From contig CM042157.1 of the NCBI GenBank assembly GCA_023376005.1, forward strand, positions 56,593,221 through 56,657,220: a stretch of DNA of 64,000 bases, given 5' to 3'. This DNA comes from Doryteuthis pealeii. Lineage: Eukaryota > Mollusca > Cephalopoda > Myopsida > Loliginidae. The notes beneath the pieces are model-generated. The model had not been told where the DNA came from. It worked only from the letters and a program-made list of their open reading frames with translations, and made no database searches. This document shows positions 55,816-64,000 of the stretch, one piece after another (positions within the stretch are counted from its first letter, which is position 1; each line of letters begins with the position of its first letter). The position numbers were made by a program, and so were the translations under genes.

Positions 55816-56102
55816 ATAATATAAGAGAGGGAGGAAGTTAAAAAGAAAATAGATTGAATTGTTTAATTTTTTTTTTTAATATATTTACCAAGAAAAAGAT
55901 TGAAATATTACTGATTTCTGGTTCAGTTTTTTAAAAAAAGAGAAAAGAAAAAAGGAATTCTTAAAGCAGGATAAAAGTGTGCTGGCTGGTAGAACAATCT
56001 AATTTTAAAAGGTACAAAACTTCAAGATTTTAGGAATAAAGTACGAGTGCTGAAAAAGTTATTGGCCCAACCAAGAGAAGAAGAAACTTTACCTACGAAC
56101 AT

Positions 56103-56130
56103 ATATATATATATATATATATATACACAC
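56103..56130. repeat. (AT)n/(AC)n microsatellite
   Basis: Short AT run followed by AC units, just before repeat R6. Confidence 0.9.
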
Positions 56131-56138
56131 TAGACAAA

Positions 56139-56624
56139 ACGTGACACATTGGGTCACCAATTCAGCTCTGGAGAGATAATTGAGATTAGGGAAAAGTGAG
56201 TATGCAAAGCGAATAAAATTTAAAACAATAATAATAAATATGGCCGGACATCATTTTGTATGTTAAGCTTTCTAGGAAAGGGAATGATTGACCTCATTTA
56301 AGCTACTGGTTGCTGCTTGTGAAATCTAACATATAAATACATTTCAAATTCTCCCTTGTGTGTGTGTGTGTCTCTCCTCTCCCAGAGAGACTAAGATTAT
56401 ATAACGAGGAGGTAATCAAGAGATACACAGAAAGTAAAGTAAGATATTGGTCAGTTTTTTTTACTTAATTACAAATTACAACTAATTAGAACCAATTAAA
56501 ATGGAATTTTTTCCAAACATAATTCAATCCTTAAAGTAAGGAATAATTTAGTATAATTTTTGTGTCATTAAATTAAATAGGAAAAAAGCCTTTAGGAACC
56601 AAAAGTTAATTCGCTCAGCTTTAG

Positions 56625-56640
<16 letters not shown>
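56139..56640 (+). repeat. Dispersed repeat R6, copy 2
   Basis: Collinear with 10807-11250. It contains an additional ~60-bp section near 56420-56480 and a (TG)n run at 56357-56370 missing from copy 1. Confidence 0.8.
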
Positions 56641-56668
<28 letters not shown>

Positions 56669-56692
56669 TATATATGTGTGTGTGTGTGTGTA
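56623..56692. repeat. (AAT)n then (TG)n microsatellite
   Basis: About 14 AAT units followed, after a short AT run, by about nine TG units. Confidence 0.95.
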
Positions 56693-56976
56693 TAAGGTAA
56701 TCCAAATGATTGGTAAGCAAGGGATGATTCTATTTGGGGTCATCGAAATGTCACTGTACAACCATACTGTATGCTCTTGTAGGAGCAAACATATATACTC
56801 ATGAAAAGATTTTTATAAATCCCTTAAGAGAGCTCAATGTATAATAATCAATAAATTAAATCATATACAGAGCAATATTTAACTTTCAAAGAAAACTTAA
56901 CACAGGCACATATGTGGAGAAAGGTAGACAAACATGGGGATGTTGTACAAAATGGATGTTTATTGTAGGTAGTGAT

Positions 56977-57019
56977 GTCAACATTATAACGTTTCGGTCT
57001 GTTAGACCTTCTTCAGGAC
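56977..57019 (-). ncRNA. Hammerhead-like motif (left arm)
   Basis: Minus strand: GTC, CTGAAGA, one extra A, GGTCT/AGACC stem II, GAAA, stem III ACGTT/AATGT with one G/T pair, H17 T, then GAC closing a 3-bp stem I. Confidence 0.5.
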
Positions 57020-57085
57020 GTTGGATTGAGTTCTTGCTTCAACGGTGAACATTTTCATACTGGTGAAGCAAGAACTCAATTCAAC

Positions 57086-57128
57086 GTCCTGAAGAAGGTC
57101 TAACAGACCGAAATGTTATAACGTCGAC
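57086..57128 (+). ncRNA. Hammerhead-like motif (right arm)
   Basis: GTC (57086-57088), CTGAAGA (57089-57095), A, GGTCT/AGACC, GAAA (57110-57113), stem III ATGTT/AACGT with one T/G pair, H17 C57125, GAC (57126-57128). The two arms differ inside stem III, yet both still pair, each with one wobble at a different position. Confidence 0.5.
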
Positions 57129-57264
57129 ATCACTACCCACAATAAACATCCATTTTGTACAACATCCCATGTTTGTCTACCTTTCTCCACATATTGTCAG
57201 ATTAATTTCCTCTTATTCCCCCCCCACACACACACATTTGCTTATATTTATCAAACCCTTAGCA

Positions 57265-57742
57265 CGAGTAGGATGTGACTCATGGTCAATTTCTTATGTG
57301 GAATTTAACAAGTTTGAATTTAGAGTTTTCCCTTCTCCTAGACTGGTTGCCTAACCAAGGTTAATTCTTTCTATACCAGAGCGCCCCAAACCTAAGAGGA
57401 CCACCCAAAAAACGACAGAGATGGCAGCTCTTAGAAAATGGTTTAGAGTTTCAAGAGAAATGAATTAAATGAATATATTTCTATTCAGTAGTAAAGGATC
57501 AGTGATATTAGTTTGTCAAGTATTTGGGAGATGGCTATTGCAGATGGCAGTGGGAGATAAAGGGTTAAAGAACACAGCCCCACCCTATTTACCTATAGCT
57601 GGAAGGAGCTTAGTTGGATGCATACCTTTGCCAAAGGTATTTTCACTATTTGAAATTAAAACAACATTCATCCAGGATTTAAACTCACCTTCAGTGTCCA
57701 TTTCCTACTACAATATATATTACACCATGAGCTTCCACATAT
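57265..57742 (-). mobile_element. SINE family 2, minus, split by a TTAA MITE
   Basis: The SINE occupies 57265-57364 ('atgtgactcatggtcaattt' to 'ggttgcctaaccaagg') and 57565-57742 ('ttaaagaacacag' to 'tattacaccatgag'). The unbroken family sequence reads 'ccaaggttaaagaac', so removing the insert and one TTAA restores the SINE exactly. Confidence 0.85.
57365..57564. mobile_element. TTAA-targeted MITE (family T1), copy 2, 200 bp
   Basis: Flanked by TTAA at 57361-57364 and 57565-57568. The right end is AGATAAAGGG, the inverse of the CCCTTTATCT start of copy 1 (13690). The left end here is mutated (TTCTTTCTATA). Interior shared with copy 1. Target and termini are piggyBac-like. No transposase. Confidence 0.75.
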
Positions 57743-57789
57743 GTATTCATATACATTGGCCCCTTGAGTTAGGAATTTAACTTCTTCAG

Positions 57790-58200
57790 CTTGTAATTTA
57801 ATTTATTCATTTATCAAATCAATTTTCTCCATTGAATTAAACTAAAATGCCATTATTCCATTCCACCATCACCCCCATCCAAACACCCTAATTTTTTAAA
57901 ATGTTTCTTTGAATGAGAATAATAAAACAGATAAAAAAAAACATAATAGAATGTGATGAATTATGTTCTGTAATATGTTTTAATATTTATTTTTTTTATA
58001 AATAATTTTCTTTGGCATAATAAATTTGGAAACTTAAATATTTTTTTAGTGAACTTAATAACATAAGTGTATCTGAAGCTTACTCATATCTCAAATTTTA
58101 GCTCACAACAGAAAGCAAAAAATCAACCCAGTGACAGCTCATAACTCAGAACACTTGTAAGTTGGGACACTTAAGTTAGTACTGTATCTATATCACGGTT
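57790..58200. other. Unassigned A+T-rich spacer
   Basis: No feature recognised. Confidence 0.5.
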
Positions 58201-58221
58201 CAATACAGCACACTTGGCATG

Positions 58222-58322
58222 TTAGTATTATCTGCGTTATTCGGACTATTGTCCTCATCTTCATTGTTATCTGTACAACGTTTCGGCTGATATGTCCTCC
58301 GAATAACGCAGATAATACTAAT
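58222..58322. mobile_element. Hairpin-ended Penelope-like fragment
   Basis: 'ttagtattatctgcgttatt' plus CGGA at 58222-58245 is the exact inverse of 58299-58322. The 53-bp interior, on the minus strand, reads 'cagccgaaacgttgta' and 'gaagatgaggacaatag', the same two modules as 43.8 and 52.9 kb. To the right, 'atcaagcctcatctcaaa' continues as in 44630. Confidence 0.65.
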
Positions 58323-58659
58323 CATCAAGCCTCATCTCAAACATACAGAGAAATACTTGGCATGTTGTTTCTCAAACTGTTTTTAACTCTTAAAAAGAAA
58401 AGAAAAAAGAAGTCATTCCTTCCTTGGTGAGACCATAAACTTTTCAGCACCCTCTTGTAGAAAGAGGAAGAAGGAAGGAAAAGTAATAAAGAAAAAGGAA
58501 AGGAGATAAAGAAATTGAACTGTTAACAGAAATGCCTAGAGAAGAGAGAAGACATTTACAGACTGAATTTCTGATAGAAAGGTTGGTTTTTGTTTCTTTT
58601 TTGTAAATTAAGGACAGAACAAGAAATCATATAAAGAGTGTATAAATTCAACTGTTCAA

Positions 58660-59033
58660 GATAATAATGAAGAAAGAAAGAAAATAAAAAGGGAAAAAAA
58701 AGAAAAGAGAAACAGGTGACACATTTTTGTTTCATGAATCTGAAAACAAAACATAAAAAAAAAAAAAAAAAAAACAGAAACAAAAATGATTAAAAATAGC
58801 AGTAGATTCTTGAGGAAGGAAAAAAAAAAGAAAATGAAAAAAAGAAAGAAAGAAAAAAGAAAAAGAAAATGAAAAAAAAAAAAAAAAAAAAAAGAAAATG
58901 AAAAAAAGAAATAAAAAAAAGAAAAAGAAAAAAGAAAATGAAAAAAAAGAAAAAAGAAATAAAAAAAAGAAAAAGAAAAAAAAGAAAAAGAAAAAAGAAA
59001 TAAAAAAGAAAAAGAAGAAAGGAACAAGTAGCA
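58660..59033 (+). repeat. ~370-bp purine-only-like tract (GAAAA-rich)
   Basis: An almost pure A/G strand from about 58800 to 59027, built from AAAAAG, AAAGAAAATG and similar words. Three long Phe/Ser-rich minus frames here are its translation and not genes. Confidence 0.9.
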
Positions 59034-59195
59034 TAAAAAGTTAATTTATAAGAAAGAAGAAAGTTTTTTTGTTTTTTTTAACCAAGTATCATATTGTAAA
59101 AATGACTTATTTAAAAACTTTTTCAGAGTGACAACAATGTTTAAAAACCAGATTAAACAAATCGATAGACCCAATCATTAGCGTGTATGTATGTG

Positions 59196-59201
<6 letters not shown>

Positions 59202-59239
<38 letters not shown>

Positions 59240-59240
59240 A
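59202..59240. repeat. (AT)n/(AC)n microsatellite
   Basis: AT run followed by AC units. Confidence 0.9.
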
Positions 59241-59480
59241 TAACCTTTATTAGGGGAATCATACTTCTTTTTTTTTTTTTTTTTTAAATGATCAGATTTT
59301 AAAAAATATATAGAGAGACTTAAGGTCCTTTTCAACCGGAATCTTTTTCAAATGAAAAAGCCGGTAAATAGACTAAGAGTTAAATGTGGTATATATTTGG
59401 TTAAAATAGGGAGGGAAAAATACAAAAGAATGTCTGAGTCTTTTCATGTATATAAATATATGTATATCATCATCATCAAG

Positions 59481-60400
59481 TCATGCCAACAGCATGGATC
59501 TCCATGACTCTTCCTCACCGCCCAGCCCTATCAGCCATAATTCCTGGCAGGACCTATGTACAGCATCCAGTATTCGCACAGAGTTGATCGATGTAGTTTT
59601 TTGCTGGTCAACCCCCACTGGTACGTCCATGTGTAAATGTCCATAGGTTAATGTAACTTAGGAGCTTGTCTTTTCTTCTCCAGCAGTACCCAGTTCTTCT
59701 TGTTCATCTTACCCAGATGGTTTGTGTGATAGGAGGAGTAGGAGACCATATAGCTGCCCTTTTGTGGGGTGCAGCTTCCAAGATTTGTTCAAGACTGCAT
59801 GCAGCATCCTTATACAGTTTCTATCCAGCTTTTTCTCCAAGTGTTTCATTAGAGTCCAGATAGTGCAGCCATACAGTAGTACAGACAAGGTTACAGCTTG
59901 AAAGAATTGTCACTTTACCGTATCAGAGATATCCGATTTCCACATGATCGATAATCTGTCTATAGCATTTCATGTCTTTCTTATGCATATATTGATATCG
60001 TTTTCTGTAGATGAGATATTACTACCTTAGTATGTGAACTGATTTCATGTGCTTATCATCTAGGGTCGAGAAGTCTCCATCTTGTTTGAAACACATAAAA
60101 TCTGTTTTATCTGAATTCACAGGGAGGCTAATGTTTCTTGCTATCTTCTAGGAAGATTATTAGTGTGGTCAGAAGTTTTAAATAAGGTATTTTCTGTAGA
60201 TGGGATAATACTACCTCGATATGCAAACTGGTTTACTAATTTCAGGAGCTTACCATCTTGGATGGAGAAGTCTCCATTTTGTTTGTAACATGGATTCTGT
60301 TGCATATGAGTTCATACGGAGGCCATGCCTCCTGCTGTCTTCTCTCGCCTATGAAGATTATAATTGTTGTCAAAAGTTTTAAATAAGGTACATTCTCAAT
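59481..60400 (-). pseudogene. LINE ORF remnant with internal tandem duplication
   Basis: Read on the minus strand with frame shifts: NADKTDFMCFKQDGDFSTLD-like (near 60110-60060), IDRLSIMWKSDISDTVK (about 59960-59910), LSVLLYGCTIWTLMKHLEKK (about 59890-59830), LDRNCIRMLHAVLNKSWKLH and PTKGQLYGLL (about 59830-59750), then the DLPGIMADR-type end in another frame and a stop at 59481-59483, followed by a (GAT)n tail. These blocks, in this order, are the post-reverse-transcriptase C-terminus of animal non-LTR retrotransposons. The section 60001-60190 is repeated, diverged, at 60190-60390 (each with 'ttttctgtagatg', 'gagaagtctccat' and 'agttttaaataagg'). The reverse transcriptase core is absent. Confidence 0.8.
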
Positions 60401-60599
60401 ATAATGCACAGTGAAAATAAATAAAATCAAAGAGAAAGAGAGAGAGAATGTTAAGGCAATAGAAGCATTTAAAAAAAGGCAGAAAGAGAAGAAATTGCAA
60501 TTAAATTTTGAAGAATACAAGCCACAGAGGTCAAAGGTTAGGAGCAAAAAATAAAACATTTAGTAAGGGTGGGTTGGTGAATTACAAAACAAGGTAGTG

Positions 60600-60640
60600 G
60601 TGGTGGTGGAGGATGCAGAAACGGGGGCGGGGGGGGGAAT
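60600..60640. repeat. G-rich run ((GTG)n and poly-G)
   Basis: 'ggtagtggtggtggtggagg' and 'cgggggcggggggggg' within 40 bases. Confidence 0.9.
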
Positions 60641-60875
60641 AAGGAAGTATTAGAATATAAATAGGTAATTAAGAAAAAAAAATGAAGTTACATACAGAGA
60701 AGCTTTTATTAATTGCTTTTTTGTTTTCTTTCTTTTTAAATCATTTAAGTTTGACTGCCAAGCTAGTTAGACAATTAATCAATTGATTTATTGATCAAGT
60801 GATTTTAGCTGATTGATTTTTCTAATAAGTTAAACATAAAGGGAAAAAAAGATACAATTCTTCCATTCATGTTAA

Positions 60876-61289
60876 CCCTTTCGCAGGCAGAGAGACATTT
60901 TTGTCATTTTTTCAGTAGCTCAATTTAAGGCATTTTCCTGTTGGCCCGTTGTTGACCAATTCACTATTAATCTATAAAAAAACATTGCTATGACGTCCCA
61001 TTGTGGTGTAAGATTGTGTAACGGTTGTTTTGAATTATATAATTAAAAGTGAGTCCTTTATTGTTTTCACGGTATTGTACTATGACACACAATTGCTGAT
61101 CAAATTTACGTTTTTTTAATTTGTTTTTTTTATTTATTAGTTTTGTTTTTTTGTTTTTTTTTAAATATGATTAATTGACTTGTTTGAACAATATGTTCAA
61201 ACAAGTCAATTAATCTATTTTGTAAATTTTCTGAAAATAATCTGCCCACTCTACAAGGATTTAAAAAAAATAATCTGCCTGCAAAAGGG
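60876..61289. mobile_element. TTAA-flanked element (family T2), 414 bp
   Basis: TTAA at 60872-60875 and 61290-61293. The termini CCCTTTCGCAGGCAGA and TCTGCCTGCAAAAGGG are inverted repeats of 16 bp with one mismatch. TTAA target plus CCC ends fit a piggyBac-like non-autonomous transposon. No ORF. An internal 22-bp perfect hairpin lies at 61169-61215. Confidence 0.85.
61169..61215. repeat. 22-bp perfect hairpin inside family T2 element
   Basis: 'gattaattgacttgtttgaa' plus CA pairs exactly with 61194-61215 across a 3-base loop (ATA). Confidence 0.9.
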
Positions 61290-61373
61290 TTAAGATAATA
61301 CACAGGGTTATAGAAACTAATTTTGTGCTGGTAAAATAGCAACATTAAAAAACTGGTTGGTAAGGTAGGACAC

Positions 61374-61375
<2 letters not shown>

Positions 61376-61408
<33 letters not shown>

Positions 61409-61436
61409 AAAAAAAAAAAGAAAGAAAGAAAAAATG
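61376..61436. repeat. A-rich tract
   Basis: Nearly pure A with a few G, about 60 bases. Confidence 0.9.
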
Positions 61437-61724
61437 GATTTTTTAAATAGTATATCTATAAGTAAAAAATTTTTTTAAAAATTTGTTAACAGATCTTAAT
61501 TGATAGAAAGCTAATAAAGGCATTATATTGATTCCAAATTCCCAGAAGAAACTTTTTCTGGTTTTCTGGGTGTAAAGACAAGGATAATGGCAAGAGTTAG
61601 GAATTAAAGAATATAGACAGAGTCGGACTTTCACCTGTTGAGACCCTAAGCTGTGTGAAATTTGAGGCACATCACAAAAAAAAATTGGGGGTAAAAAAAA
61701 AAACAAATTATATTAATGATAAAG

Positions 61725-62303
61725 AAAAATGTATGATGCAGCAGAAATACCTCCCACATTTTAAACTATCATCTGTGTGGTGCATATGAACTTGGGTAAG
61801 TGGTAATGGTAGCTACATCTAGCAAATGTCTTACAGTCTCCTACCCCCAGTACAATCATGGCTTGGATCAGTGCACAATGTGTGTTTGTTGTTTAAAACA
61901 TTTTTTTTAAACCAATGAATCTGTAATTTCTACACAGTAAGCTTTTCATGCGGTTCCATATAGAAAACGAATACTGCTATAGGTTGAAAATTCTATTCAG
62001 AACAGCATTATTCCAACATAACATGAAATGAGCATGAAAAGCTCGCTGTGTAGTAATTACAGATTCACAAGTCTTAAAAAACATTTCAATAGCAAATGTG
62101 CACTGGTCCAAGCCATGACCATAACTGATATCTGAAAAAGTTTTTTTTAAAAAAGATAAGACATTAGCTAGCATTGCCACTTGCCTAAGTTCACTTGCAC
62201 AATGATAGTTTAAAATGTGGGAGATATTTCTGCTGCACTTTGTATGATTTTTTGGTGAATTGGTGTTGAAGTATAAAAATGTGTGATTGATGAAAAAATG
62301 CAT
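61725..62303. mobile_element. Inverted pair of decayed transposon fragments (DUF4817-like)
   Basis: 61730-61965 and 62010-62260 are diverged inverted copies ('cccacattttaaactatcat', 'tcatggcttgga.cagtgcac', 'gaatctgtaatt.ctacacag'). The minus frame 61977-62303 contains FKTCESVITTQRAFHAHFML, resembling the helix-turn-helix DUF4817 signature (sV.tqRaFr.hF) found next to mariner-like transposases. In the plus copy the same motif reads ESVISTQ, stop, AFHAV. No catalytic domain is visible. Family assignment is tentative. Confidence 0.5.
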
Positions 62304-63096
62304 TTTTTTTTAAAATGAGACCTAAGAGTATGTGGCCTTAATTTCCTTAAGTAAGGTAAGTCCAGCACTGAATATATTGCAAAAAAACGTTTTTTTTTTA
62401 TCTTGAAAATTTATGGAATAAGATCATTGGAAATGGTCAAAGGCATTGTGAACATCCTTATAACAAATGGACCATAACTCAACCCCCTATTTCCTTGCCC
62501 CCCATCTCCCCCCCCCCCCGGGAGTTGTCTAGGACAATTTTGTAAACCAATTAGTTATTCTGACAAGCAAAGAAAATAATAGCACATTTACTAACAGGGA
62601 AAGAAAGTTCTACTAAATTAGCTAAAAACCGTGACATGTACGCAAGAGTTTGTCAATATTTAATGCATGTATATACATGCACAAAGCCATAAATGCTCTC
62701 ATGCAATATCACTTCAAAAGAAAAATAAATAAATAAAAATACAAAAACATATTAGAACATAAAAGACATCACAAAAATAAATAAATAAAGTAACACTTTT
62801 CTGCCTAAATGACTGAATTCTTTTTTTTTTTAAATATATACTATGTATACTAATTTATCTTAAATTTCTAGTTATTTACAATATTGGACAAAAATACAGA
62901 CTGAAAAAACTGAACCATTTTTTTTTTATTATTGCTACATATTTTAGGCAAACTTCAATGTCTTAGACACACATAGGAAGTGATTATTTTCTTTGGTTAT
63001 TGTTGGTAAAGGAAAAGTCATAATTCTCTAAAAAGAAATTTGATGATTGATGGCGATCCTATTTCTTTGCAATATCATGAAGTAAAAGTCTCCAAT
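62304..63096. other. Unassigned A+T-rich sequence
   Basis: Contains a C-run at 62509-62519 and T- or A-runs. No gene or known repeat recognised. Confidence 0.5.
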
Positions 63097-63232
63097 CATT
63101 TTTTACCCAATCCATTCGCCACAGGTAGGATGTGGTACAAAGTTGCAAGTACATGGCATCCAATGAGGATCAAACTGGCTTGTCAATAGTAATGGATCTA
63201 CAAGACTAGCTTGCTAACCATTACACCACACT
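63097..63232 (-). mobile_element. SINE family 3, minus
   Basis: 'acccaatccattcgccacag', 'gtaggatgtggtacaaag', 'gcatccaatgaggatcaaac' and 'tagcttgctaaccattacac'. On the minus strand the A-box-like 'tggtgtaatggttagcaagc' leads. Confidence 0.8.
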
Positions 63233-63394
63233 AATCTACTATCATTTTATGCCACAATTTGATCTTTATCAAACTTAGACAATTGCTTACCACGCCATTA
63301 GCAAAGGATTAATCACACATAAGGATATCAAATAAAGGAAAAGAAATTCTAAGAAATTTGCTATTTTCTAATATTCCTAACAATTTTTCTTTTC

Positions 63395-63545
63395 TTTTTT
63401 TAAAGATAATTATGACTTTTCCTACAACTAAGGGAACTTTGATAATAATAATCAAGGAAAATAATCACTTCCTATGTTTGTCTAAGATGTTGTTAGTAGT
63501 AATAAAAAAAAAATGGCTCAGTTTTTTCAGTCTGTTTTTTTCTGT
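63395..63545 (+). repeat. Dispersed repeat R5, copy 2
   Basis: Resembles 8625-8790. No ORF beyond noise. Confidence 0.55.
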
Positions 63546-64000
63546 TCAGTACTGTAGTAAGATAAAAAAAAAATGACACCATGATCTTTAATGAAATTCA
63601 CACACCCAGAGACACATATTACAAAAAGTCTAATGTCTGGTTTCAGTGGTTCTGTTTTCACAGGTTGCACCTTGCTATTGCATTAAGGGTGAGAGTAAAG
63701 TCAGGGTTATTTCTTGTTTCTTGTGTTTTGTCAACAAAGTGCTGAGGAACTAGATCACTTTTTCTTTGGCTTGATCCCACATCAACGTGGGTAGGACCCT
63801 TCATTAAACTTGATCTTTCATCATATTTTGAGGGTGACAAATAAATTTTACATATGGTATTTTAGGATCTTGATACAATTCTGGTTTTAATCATAGCTGA
63901 ACATTTTCTACTTTGTTTATATATACACGAGGAACATTTTAAAGGGAAATGGGGGGGGGGGTTCCAAATTTTTATGAAAAAAGCAAAATATTTTTTTTCT
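63546..64000. other. Unassigned sequence to window end
   Basis: A minus frame at 63658-63840 (60 codons) has balanced composition but no recognisable motif. A G-run lies at 63951-63961. Confidence 0.4.

Larger units (their letters stand above)
56910..57193. mobile_element. 284-bp foldback carrying two opposed hammerhead folds
   Basis: The left arm (from 'atatgtggagaaagg') and right arm (to 'cctttctccacatat') are inverted copies of about 125 bp, with the centre near 57050. Each arm reads, outward from the centre: 'gcaagaactcaat', 'cgtcctgaagaaggtctaac', 'agaccgaaa', an AACGTTATAACGTT-like hairpin, 'gacatcactac', 'aataaacatccat' and 'caaacatg'. No ORF. The block A fragment at 20862 is a truncated single arm. 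Inverted terminal repeats are one known arrangement of Penelope-like elements. Confidence 0.7.

Noticed and set aside
58656..59034. Two overlapping 100-123-codon Phe/Ser-rich minus frames
   Set aside because: They are direct translations of the GAAAA-rich tract, with no compositional evidence of coding.

Overview
This window looks like gene-poor, A+T-rich nuclear DNA from an animal. I found no intact protein-coding gene, rRNA, functional tRNA, CRISPR array or bacterial-style operon. Evidence for a eukaryote: several tRNA-derived SINE families, non-LTR retrotransposon (LINE) 3' ends, Helitron-like elements, TTAA-flanked and long-TIR DNA-transposon derivatives, Penelope-like termini with hammerhead-ribozyme folds, and many (AT)n, (AC)n and A-rich tracts. 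The mix, and the 'gtttggtgttttacagcatg' type of repeat, would fit a lophotrochozoan such as a mollusc. That is a guess, not a demonstration.

Layout. 1-5232: a ~2.1 kb sequence present twice (1-2085 and 3118-5232); the second copy overlaps the 3' end of a 640-bp Helitron-like element. 5233-14384: LINE stub, SINEs, a hAT-like MITE, a diverged ~200-bp tandem repeat (11.5-12.8 kb), and a SINE split by a TTAA MITE. 14385-37945: a very large near-identical duplication, a 9.5 kb block (14385-23867), a partial 4.5 kb copy of its middle (23867-28401), then the full block again (28408-37945). Copies differ mostly by homopolymer indels, so this may be a recent segmental duplication or an assembly artefact. 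37946-46700: a foldback with two opposed hammerhead folds, an array of tRNA-like SINE copies, a full-length SINE with an 18-bp target-site duplication, a LINE fragment between inverted repeats, and a complete 444-bp Helitron-like element. 46700-55000: SINEs, a weak candidate first exon (50.36 kb), a tRNA-like fold next to a textbook hammerhead motif (51.03 kb), and a LINE interrupted by a 391-bp hairpin transposon. 55000-64000: a second hammerhead foldback (56.9-57.2 kb), another TTAA MITE inside a SINE, a long purine-rich tract, a decayed LINE, a 414-bp TTAA element, and inverted transposon remnants containing a DUF4817-like motif.

The recurring theme is retroelement ends carrying self-cleaving-ribozyme architecture. 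At least five sites keep the CUGANGA...GAAA core with complementary flanking stems, in sequences otherwise different from each other. Two of these sites are inverted pairs. All structural claims were made by eye; no folding, database or alignment program was run.
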